Shown here one piece after another: positions 1 to 4,910 of a stretch of 5,479 nucleotides of DNA. The stretch's first letter is position 1; every line of letters starts with the position of its first letter. The notes beneath the pieces were generated by a model. That model was not told the origin of the DNA. It worked only from the letters and a program-made list of their open reading frames with translations, and did not search any database. The DNA comes from Methylococcus sp. UBA6136 (GTDB lineage: Bacteria > Pseudomonadota > Gammaproteobacteria > Methylococcales > Methylococcaceae), in assembly GCA_002423305.1 (NCBI GenBank), contig DIVI01000181.1:1-5479 (forward strand). Reading direction: 5' to 3'. Both the position numbers and the translations under genes were made by a program.

Positions 1-318
1 GGGTTCCGAGCCGATCTCCAGCGTCATCTGAAACAACCGCGCCATCAGAAGATTCACCACAGCTGGCATGATCGAGAGACCCAGTTGTGGGTTCAGGACA
101 AAAGCCCACATAAACACAGACAGGGTGATCATGGCCAGACCCCAGCGAATGCCCGGGCTCGCCTGGACTCCTAGGCCCATCAATAGCCCGATCGTGAGTA
201 GCCCATCGGGAAGGCCTAGCCAATGAGTGGGCAACACTTGGGCTTTCAGCAATGCGTAAGACAATAAGGGAAAGGCCACGGCCAGACAGGTGGTCAGCGT
301 GACTTTCCTGGACGTCAT
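1..318 (-). CDS. COG4648-type small integral membrane protein, 3' end cut by the window edge
   Basis: An open frame starts at an ATG (318-316) and runs off the left edge after 106 codons. The protein begins MTSRKVTLTTCLAVAFPLLS and is very hydrophobic. Likely membrane segments are at about residues 7-24, 36-52, 58-77 and 82-98, after a short basic N-terminus that suggests N-in topology. The start lies one base after the TGA of the carrier-protein gene (322-320), so the two are almost certainly co-transcribed and translationally coupled. Family assignment to the uncharacterised COG4648 membrane proteins found in aryl-polyene and related pigment loci is from memory of composition and context, not alignment. 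Its function is unknown; a role in transfer or membrane placement of the acyl-polyene product is only a guess. No signal peptide or enzymatic motif is visible. Confidence 0.75.
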   Translation of the reverse strand, partial: MTSRKVTLTTCLAVAFPLLSYALLKAQVLPTHWLGLPDGLLTIGLLMGLGVQASPGIRWGLAMITLSVFMWAFVLNPQLGLSIMPAVVNLLMARLFQMTLEIGSEP

Positions 319-319
319 C

Positions 320-577
320 TCAGACGGTCCGGCGCGCGGCCACTCCCTCTGCGAGGGCGCTCAGGGATGAAAAAAGGTGGGTGATATCGGGGTCATCGGA
401 TTTGATCTGGAAACCATATTGCCGCGATATCACCACCGACAATTCAAGCAGATCAATCGAGTCAAGCCCCAGACCCTCCTGATACAGGGGCGCATGCGGG
501 TCGATGTCGCCGGCGGCTATTTCCAGATTAAGAGAGTCCACCAGCAGCTGCGCCAATTCATTTTCCAAAGCGTTCAT
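320..577 (-). CDS. Acyl carrier protein of the aryl-polyene pathway
   Basis: This 85-residue protein has the size and helical pattern of a discrete acyl carrier protein. The phosphopantetheine site is the serine in LGLDSIDLLEL (Ser40), followed by the usual acidic helix II. In family terms it would be converted to the holo form by a phosphopantetheinyl transferase, then carry the aryl starter and growing polyene as a thioester in the cytosol. It lies 63 bases after the chorismatase and one base before the membrane-protein gene, in the position a XanC-like carrier would occupy in xanthomonadin loci. A purine stretch GGAA lies about eight bases before the ATG and could serve as ribosome binding site. 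Aryl-polyene clusters often have two carrier proteins; a second, if present, is outside the window. The ACP call is firm; its exact substrate is inferred from context. Confidence 0.93.
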   Translation of the reverse strand: MNALENELAQLLVDSLNLEIAAGDIDPHAPLYQEGLGLDSIDLLELSVVISRQYGFQIKSDDPDITHLFSSLSALAEGVAARRTV

Positions 578-599
578 GTCAGTCGTTCCGTGGAAGTCA

Positions 600-633
600 T
601 CACCGCGGCTCAGTCCTTGCGGTGACTTTTTTT
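600..633 (+). terminator. Hairpin with T-tract, oriented against the operon
   Basis: TCACCGC (600-606) pairs with GCGGTGA (619-625), with an inner GG/CC pair (607-608 with 615-616) around the loop CTCAGT. Seven T residues follow at 627-633 on the plus strand. This fits an intrinsic terminator for plus-strand transcription, but the genes on both sides are on the minus strand. In the operon mRNA it would only form a stem between the chorismatase stop and the carrier-protein ribosome binding site. Confidence 0.4.
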
Positions 634-640
634 GTATAAA

Positions 641-1681
641 TTAGCATTTCACCCAATCTGGCTGCAGATTGACAAAGCCTTCGATCTCCAGCAAAAGGGA
701 TTCTCGGCAAATGTCACCCACGACAAACAGCATAGGGCTCTCGGGATCCATGGCTTGCTGCAGGCAGGCTCTGACGGGTTCGTAATCATCGGCTCGACGG
801 AGATACACCTTCCAGCTGGATCGGGCACCTAGCTGGCGGAGGTCGCCACTGCCGACTTGTCTCAGCAGGGCGCGTAAATTATCCAGTGTGGTCTGGCATT
901 GGCCCATCAGCTCAGCCGCATGGACAGTCTCATGGCTCCGGATGCTGGCAGTTCCCGAGATAAACAGCTGATCACCGTGTGGGGTCGAGTATCGAACCGC
1001 CCGGGAAAACGAGGGACTTCGCGGCCCATGGATCGGAGGGTAACGATATGCGCTCATTTGCAGCGGGTTTTCGATCTGCAGACGGATCCCTTTTCCGGCC
1101 AGGAAGATGATCCAGAAATCACCGACTCGGCTGCCGACGGCCGTGGCGGCGGGAAGGTCATCATCCAGCGCATAGCCCATCTCGGCCAGAGCTTCATGGC
1201 GACCCCGGCAGAATCGCCGATAGCGTTCAAGTTGGTCCTGAGATTCATTGATTCGGGGAAAATAATTCCACAGGCGAAGCAGTTGGCCGTTCCCGTGGCT
1301 GCGCATGAGTCGGATAAGGTCGCAATAGCCTCGGTAAGTCACCTGATCCAGCTCATCGGCAGGATAGCGCGCTACACCCAAGAGCAGGTCATCGCTTTGC
1401 GCGTAACGAATGTCACCCAGGGCTCCGTAATGTACGGGAAGATCGGTAGACCAGACTTCCCGACCCGGACTGTCTCCGAGGGTATCCATCGCCAACCAGG
1501 CGGTCGGCACGTCCTCGTGATAAGAGTCTTCTGCTCCCTGGCCCACATGATTCATGATGCCCAGTAACTGCTGCCCCTCCGGCAGACAGAGAGGGTGCTC
1601 TGACGGCAAATAGATTTGGCGCAAGGCCCCGGTTTCAGCGGGCGAATTTGGCGAGGTTTTGAGAGGGCGGACGCTGGACAT
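641..1681 (-). CDS. xanB2: Chorismatase of the FkbO/Hyg5/XanB2 family (3-/4-hydroxybenzoate-forming chorismate lyase)
   Basis: Predicted to hydrolyse chorismate to pyruvate plus a hydroxybenzoate, the aryl starter of the pigment. From the ATG at 1681 the protein has 346 residues. Family blocks in order: WNYFPRINE (138-146), ERYRRFC-GR (152-161), LPAATAVG (176-183), SGTASI (242-247) and DICRESLLLEIEG (323-335). The glutamate in LLLEIEG (E332) matches the family's catalytic glutamate. C325, seven residues before it, has the same spacing as Cys327/Glu334 of Hyg5, as I recall it. The glycine of SGTAS also suggests the Hyg5/XanB2 (aromatic product) branch rather than FkbO. The frame is open upstream to a TTG at 1756, which would overlap the halogenase gene by 31 bases. 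I prefer the ATG because the TTG has no ribosome binding site and the ATG places the catalytic residues at family-typical numbers; the ATG also lacks a clear Shine-Dalgarno. The gene lies 44 bases after the halogenase stop. The symbol is by family resemblance, not proven orthology. Confidence 0.9.
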   Translation of the reverse strand: MSSVRPLKTSPNSPAETGALRQIYLPSEHPLCLPEGQQLLGIMNHVGQGAEDSYHEDVPTAWLAMDTLGDSPGREVWSTDLPVHYGALGDIRYAQSDDLLLGVARYPADELDQVTYRGYCDLIRLMRSHGNGQLLRLWNYFPRINESQDQLERYRRFCRGRHEALAEMGYALDDDLPAATAVGSRVGDFWIIFLAGKGIRLQIENPLQMSAYRYPPIHGPRSPSFSRAVRYSTPHGDQLFISGTASIRSHETVHAAELMGQCQTTLDNLRALLRQVGSGDLRQLGARSSWKVYLRRADDYEPVRACLQQAMDPESPMLFVVGDICRESLLLEIEGFVNLQPDWVKC

Positions 1682-1725
1682 GCTCGACGGGATAACGGTG
1701 AGAGTGGCGGAGCCTATCGCCCGGA

Positions 1726-3009
1726 CTAGCGGGTAACGGGCGGCACCCAGCCCCAACGGATCAAAGCACTCTTGACGTAATAAATCACCCGAAACACCGA
1801 AAGTGAAAACGTCATGGGCGTATCGCGGAAGATATCGCCCGCCAGCACCGAAGTCACGGCCTCACGAACCCGCAGCAGGTTTTGTGGGTGCATGAACAGG
1901 TCGCGGATGGCCGGGGTCGTGATGCGATAGATGAACCAGGAGAATGTCCCCAGGCCCTTGTGAATCTCCTGCTCGAATTGTCGCAAGCGTCGGGCCGTCG
2001 TCTTCGGTTCTCGCAGGAGTCCATGGACGGCATCAGCCGCCAGGAAGGCACTGTTCAGCGCCAGGTGGACGCCGCTGGAAAATACCGGGTCGATAAAGGC
2101 ATAGGCATCCCCGGCCATCAGATAGTTATCGCCGGTCATGCGCCGCGATTGATAGGAATAGTTGCCGGTGGCCGTCACTTCGCTCGCCAGCGTTGCCTGG
2201 GCAAGACGGGCAGCCACACCCGGACAGAGCGCAATCGTGTCGCTAAAGAACTGCTCCACGGAACCCTCGCGGGACTTCAGATACTCCGGCTTGCAGACCG
2301 CGCCTACGCTCATGGTGCCGTCCTTGAGCGGGATTAGCCAGAACCAGCCGTGATCAAACCAGTAGATGCAGATATTGCCTTCTTCCCGGCCGGTGGCGCG
2401 TTCGGCACCCGCAAAATGAGCGTAGAGCGCGGCGCTCCGATGCTTCGGGTTACGTTCCTTGATGCCGAGAAAATCGGCCATGAAAGTATCCCGGCCCGTC
2501 GCATCGATATAGAAACGGGCTTGCCAGGTAGCACGCTCGCCGGATTCATCCATGGCTGAAATGGTTTGCAACCCGTTGCCATGAACTTCCGCGCTGTCCA
2601 CACGCCAGCCTTCATGCACCTCGGCGCCTTTGCCGGCGGCGTTTTGCAAGAGCACGTGGTCGAATTCCGAACGTCTGACTTCATAGGCATAGGGGTAATC
2701 CCGCCTCAGGGCATCGCCGAATTCGAAGGTGGTGGTTTTGTCGTGATAAATGGAGTGAAATTCGGCTGCATATTTCCTCAGGCCGATCCGGTCGACGGCC
2801 TCCCTGACACCCAATTGATCCAGAAATGGGAGGCTGAGGGGGAGCAGGCTCTCCCCGATATGAAAGCGGGGGTGATGATCCTTTTCCAGAATCACCGTAT
2901 GCCAGCCCTGCTCGGCGAGGAGTGCCCCGGCGGCCGCACCAGCCGGACCCCCGCCCATAATCAGCACGTCACAGGTTTTCAATGGACGGGTATCGATCGC
3001 AGAAATCAT
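1726..3009 (-). CDS. Flavin-dependent halogenase (tryptophan/pyrrole halogenase superfamily)
   Basis: A 427-residue FAD-dependent enzyme. The dinucleotide-binding motif GGGPAG is at 19-24 after a short tail, the acidic end of strand beta-2 is ILEKD (40-44), and HIGESLLP (50-57) is typical of halogenases. WFWLIP (222-227) is an exact match to the WxWxIP signature that separates flavin halogenases from monooxygenases. Lys79 in RKYAAEF is a candidate for the catalytic lysine that carries the hypohalous species. GDAYAFIDPVFSSGVHLAL (300-318) is the second FAD/halide-loop block, as in pyrrole-type halogenases acting on carrier-bound substrates. A partner flavin reductase is not in the window. It is the first gene of the minus-strand operon, ahead of the chorismatase and carrier protein, so a carrier-bound or free hydroxybenzoate or the polyene is the likely substrate (inference). 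Chloride versus bromide cannot be told. A reductase or hydroxylase role is less likely given WxWxIP. No clear Shine-Dalgarno precedes the ATG. Confidence 0.87.
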   Translation of the reverse strand: MISAIDTRPLKTCDVLIMGGGPAGAAAGALLAEQGWHTVILEKDHHPRFHIGESLLPLSLPFLDQLGVREAVDRIGLRKYAAEFHSIYHDKTTTFEFGDALRRDYPYAYEVRRSEFDHVLLQNAAGKGAEVHEGWRVDSAEVHGNGLQTISAMDESGERATWQARFYIDATGRDTFMADFLGIKERNPKHRSAALYAHFAGAERATGREEGNICIYWFDHGWFWLIPLKDGTMSVGAVCKPEYLKSREGSVEQFFSDTIALCPGVAARLAQATLASEVTATGNYSYQSRRMTGDNYLMAGDAYAFIDPVFSSGVHLALNSAFLAADAVHGLLREPKTTARRLRQFEQEIHKGLGTFSWFIYRITTPAIRDLFMHPQNLLRVREAVTSVLAGDIFRDTPMTFSLSVFRVIYYVKSALIRWGWVPPVTR

Positions 3010-3052
3010 CGGCTAACAATGCGGGCTGTGAGTTGAATCCTAAGAAGGGGGT

Positions 3053-3067
3053 GGCCCCATCCGGGCC
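3053..3067 (-). other. GC-rich hairpin in the leader of the halogenase operon
   Basis: GGCCC (3053-3057) and GGGCC (3063-3067) pair across a five-base loop. On the minus strand this falls in the predicted leader of the operon, about 45-60 bases before the halogenase ATG and just downstream of the palindromic site. It is not followed by a T-tract on that strand, so it is not an intrinsic terminator. A competing GGGG/CCCC pairing (3047-3050 with 3055-3058) overlaps it. Confidence 0.25.
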
Positions 3068-3085
3068 TCGGCATGCATGCCCGAG
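3067..3085. promoter_or_regulatory. Palindromic candidate operator over the predicted transcription start
   Basis: CTCGGCATGCATGCCCGAG contains a perfect 12-base palindrome, GGCATGCATGCC (3070-3081), and outer CTCGG/CCGAG arms offset by one base. It abuts the extended -10 hexamer and covers the predicted start point, a classic location for a repressor dimer. With no loop it is better suited to protein binding than to an RNA hairpin. No regulator gene is in the window. Confidence 0.4.
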
Positions 3086-3092
3086 TATATCA
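3084..3092 (-). promoter_or_regulatory. Extended -10 promoter for the halogenase operon
   Basis: Read on the minus strand the sequence is TGATATACT: a TGn extension followed by TATACT, five of six matches to TATAAT. No good -35 hexamer lies 16-18 bases upstream, which is common for extended -10 promoters. The predicted transcription start would be near 3077, giving a leader of about 65 bases before the halogenase ATG. The assignment is by sequence match only. Confidence 0.45.
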
Positions 3093-3162
3093 AAGCGACT
3101 GAAATCACCGGTGTTGTTTGTGGAGCCTGGAAAATGACGCTTCGACCAGATTGTGCTAAGCG

Positions 3163-3185
3163 CATTCGATGAGCATGATCGAATG
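3163..3185. repeat. Perfect inverted repeat, candidate operator upstream of the deacetylase gene
   Basis: CATTCGAT (3163-3170) and ATCGAATG (3178-3185) are exact reverse complements separated by seven bases. A third copy of the half-site core, ATCGAAT, lies at 3254-3260, seven bases before the preferred deacetylase start. The layout resembles a dimeric repressor or activator site in the divergent control region. Confidence 0.45.
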
Positions 3186-3266
3186 ATTTTTCGAGGCCAT
3201 CTTTTAACGATGCCGGTAAACTTTCCTTCAACTGACCCCAGTGATCCGACTAAATCGAATCTCCCC

Positions 3267-4121
3267 ATGGCTAAACCTACCTACAAACGCTTTGAAATAA
3301 AGTTGGAACAGTCCGCCCAACCCGGCAGACCATGGGTGCCGAATGCTTTCATGGGATTCACATTTATTTTCCATACCGCCGCACTGGTAGCCGTCCTCTG
3401 GAGGCCGGACGACTGGCCATGGGCCCTGTCGGCCGTGGGGCTCAATCAACTCATCCTGATTCTGGCCGGTCTTTGGCCGAGGAGTCGCCTGCTGGGTTCA
3501 AACTGGACCCGCCTTCCCCCGGCGGCGGCGGCCAGGGGCGAGGTCTCGATTACCATCGACGATGGCCCCGATCCGGAGATCACCCCGCTTGTGCTGGACG
3601 TGTTGGACCAGTTTGACGCCAAAGCCAGCTTCTTTTGCATTGCCGAAAAAGCGCGGCAATATCCCGAGCTCTGCCGGGAGATCGTGTCGCGCGGCCACAG
3701 CATCGAAAACCACAGCTGGCATCACCGGCTGAATTTCGCCTTTGCCGGCTATCGGGGGTTCACCCGTGAGCTGACCGAGGCTCAGGACATCCTGACCCGG
3801 TTAAGCGGCAGCCGACCGCTGTTCTTCAGGGCACCGTTCGGAATTCGCAACCCGATCCTCGAGCCGGTATTGAGCCGTCTGGGTTTGCAGCTCGCCAGCT
3901 GGACTCGGCGCGGTTTTGACACCCGGGAAACCAACCCCGACCGCGTCAGCCAAAGGTTGCTGAGGGGCTTACAAGCCGGCGACATTCTGCTGCTGCATGA
4001 TGGCAATGCCGCAAGAACTTTGGCAGGGGACGTTGTAATTCTGCAGGTGCTCCCCGGGGTGCTGGCCGCCATCCAAAAGGCGAATCTGCACGCGGTCAAT
4101 CTTCGCTCGGCGCGGGCGTGA
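3267..4121 (+). CDS. Membrane-anchored NodB-domain polysaccharide deacetylase
   Basis: A CE4-type metal-dependent deacetylase of 284 residues from the ATG at 3267. Two hydrophobic segments (about 28-44 and 53-69) precede the NodB domain. All five catalytic motifs are present: TIDDGPDP (96-103, base and metal aspartates), HSWHH (149-153, metal histidines), RAPFG (188-192), SW with D further on (W212, D218), and LLLHDG (241-246, catalytic histidine). The family removes N- or O-acyl groups from glycans or glycolipids; the substrate here is unknown. In-frame starts also exist at 3210 and 3183 (ATG) and 3153 (GTG). I prefer 3267 because the extra N-terminus is non-hydrophobic and a perfect inverted repeat lies at 3163-3185, but no start has a strong Shine-Dalgarno. 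The last four bases overlap the methyltransferase start. Positive residues on both ends of the helical hairpin suggest the catalytic domain may face the cytoplasm. Confidence 0.88.
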   Translation: MAKPTYKRFEIKLEQSAQPGRPWVPNAFMGFTFIFHTAALVAVLWRPDDWPWALSAVGLNQLILILAGLWPRSRLLGSNWTRLPPAAAARGEVSITIDDGPDPEITPLVLDVLDQFDAKASFFCIAEKARQYPELCREIVSRGHSIENHSWHHRLNFAFAGYRGFTRELTEAQDILTRLSGSRPLFFRAPFGIRNPILEPVLSRLGLQLASWTRRGFDTRETNPDRVSQRLLRGLQAGDILLLHDGNAARTLAGDVVILQVLPGVLAAIQKANLHAVNLRSARA

Positions 4122-4846
4122 GCCAGGTCGATTTTCGCCGATGGGTGCACGCCACGGCCGCGCTTTACCGGCCCGTCGGTCGGGCTGCCGAGTATGCCGC
4201 CCGCGGCAAGCTGGCGGGTGACCCGATTTACCGGGCCCTGCTCAGCCCGCAACTCATACCCAATGGCTCGCGCCTGCTTGACCTTGGTTGTGGTCGCGCC
4301 TTACTGGCCGCCTGGCTGAAGACCGTTGGCGAAGACTATGACGCCGGTCAATGGGCGGAATGCGGAGAGCGGCCCCCCCGACTCGAGTGCTATCAGGGTG
4401 TCGAGCTGATGTTTGCCGACGCGCAATGCGCCCGGATGGCCCTGGGTCCTGAAGCCGCTATTGTCACCGGTGACATGCAAACCGCCGAATGGGATCAGGC
4501 CGATGTGGTGGTGATGCTGGATGTTCTTTACTTTCTTGAGCCCGCATCGCAAGAGAGACTCCTGGCTCGTGTTCGTCAGCACCTGCCCCCGCATGGCCGG
4601 CTATTGCTCCGGGTAGCCGATGCCTCCGCAGGCATCGGCTTCTGGTGGACACTTCTGGTCGACCATGTGGTCGCCGGATGGCGGGGACATCGCCTGGCCC
4701 GCTTTCATGGCCGGCCACTCGGCGACTGGATCACGCTACTCGAGCGCCTGGGCTTTTCCTGCCAAACGCAGCCGATGAGCGCCGGCACCCTATTTGAAAA
4801 CGTGCTGATCCTGGCCCGCCCTAACACACAGCCGGACCGTCATTGA
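4118..4846 (+). CDS. Class I SAM-dependent methyltransferase
   Basis: A 242-residue protein with a Rossmann-type methyltransferase core. Motif I is LLDLGCG (53-59), an acidic residue follows in GVEL (E96), the GDM block (118-120) is the adenine-side motif, and ADVVVMLDVLYFL (128-140) is motif II. The distance from motif I to E96 is longer than usual, with an acidic, cysteine-containing insertion at about 68-92. The start is GTG, forming a GTGA overlap with the deacetylase stop, so translation is probably coupled. The methyl acceptor cannot be read from the sequence. In this setting methylation of the aryl head or its hydroxyl, as in known xanthomonadins and other aryl polyenes, is a reasonable inference. 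It lies on the strand opposite the chorismatase operon, so membership of the same pathway is likely but unproven. Confidence 0.85.
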   Translation: MSQVDFRRWVHATAALYRPVGRAAEYAARGKLAGDPIYRALLSPQLIPNGSRLLDLGCGRALLAAWLKTVGEDYDAGQWAECGERPPRLECYQGVELMFADAQCARMALGPEAAIVTGDMQTAEWDQADVVVMLDVLYFLEPASQERLLARVRQHLPPHGRLLLRVADASAGIGFWWTLLVDHVVAGWRGHRLARFHGRPLGDWITLLERLGFSCQTQPMSAGTLFENVLILARPNTQPDRH

Positions 4847-4872
4847 GATCACCGAGATTTTTTTTCTATAAG
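4843..4872 (+). promoter_or_regulatory. Sigma-70-like promoter for the alanine dehydrogenase gene
   Basis: TTGAGA (4843-4848) and TATAAG (4867-4872) are each one base from consensus and are separated by 18 bases. The predicted start near 4879 leaves a leader of about 32 bases with AGGA at 4899-4902 eight bases before the ATG. The -35 overlaps the methyltransferase stop codon. This suggests that ald is transcribed separately from the deacetylase-methyltransferase pair, although read-through is not excluded. Confidence 0.5.
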
Positions 4873-4910
4873 ACAGGGCCCGACCTCACTCTTTCCATAG
4901 GACAAGCAGC

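Noticed and set aside
899..1567. Plus-strand open frame of 222 codons
   Set aside because: It lies entirely antisense to the chorismatase gene, has no recognisable domain and reflects the GC-rich codon pattern of the real gene.
1882..2337. Plus-strand open frame of 151 codons
   Set aside because: Antisense shadow of the halogenase C-terminal half with no motif support.
2566..3036. Plus-strand open frame of 156 codons
   Set aside because: It overlaps the N-terminal half of the halogenase, where the FAD motif is encoded on the other strand.
3153..3266. N-terminal extension of the deacetylase from the GTG at 3153
   Set aside because: The extra 38 residues are not a signal peptide or helix and would run through the perfect inverted repeat at 3163-3185; no ribosome binding site supports the GTG.
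3186..3266. Plus-strand promoter for the deacetylase gene
   Set aside because: Only poor -10 look-alikes (TTTAAC, TAAACT) without a properly spaced -35 were found, so no promoter is annotated.
3782..4252. Minus-strand open frame of 156 codons
   Set aside because: Antisense across the deacetylase-methyltransferase junction; both sense genes have intact catalytic motifs there.
4830..4865. Possible intrinsic terminator after the methyltransferase (run of T at about 4858-4865)
   Set aside because: The T-tract is real but I find only a three-base CGG/CCG stem before it, too weak for a terminator; the T-tract fits the spacer of the ald promoter.
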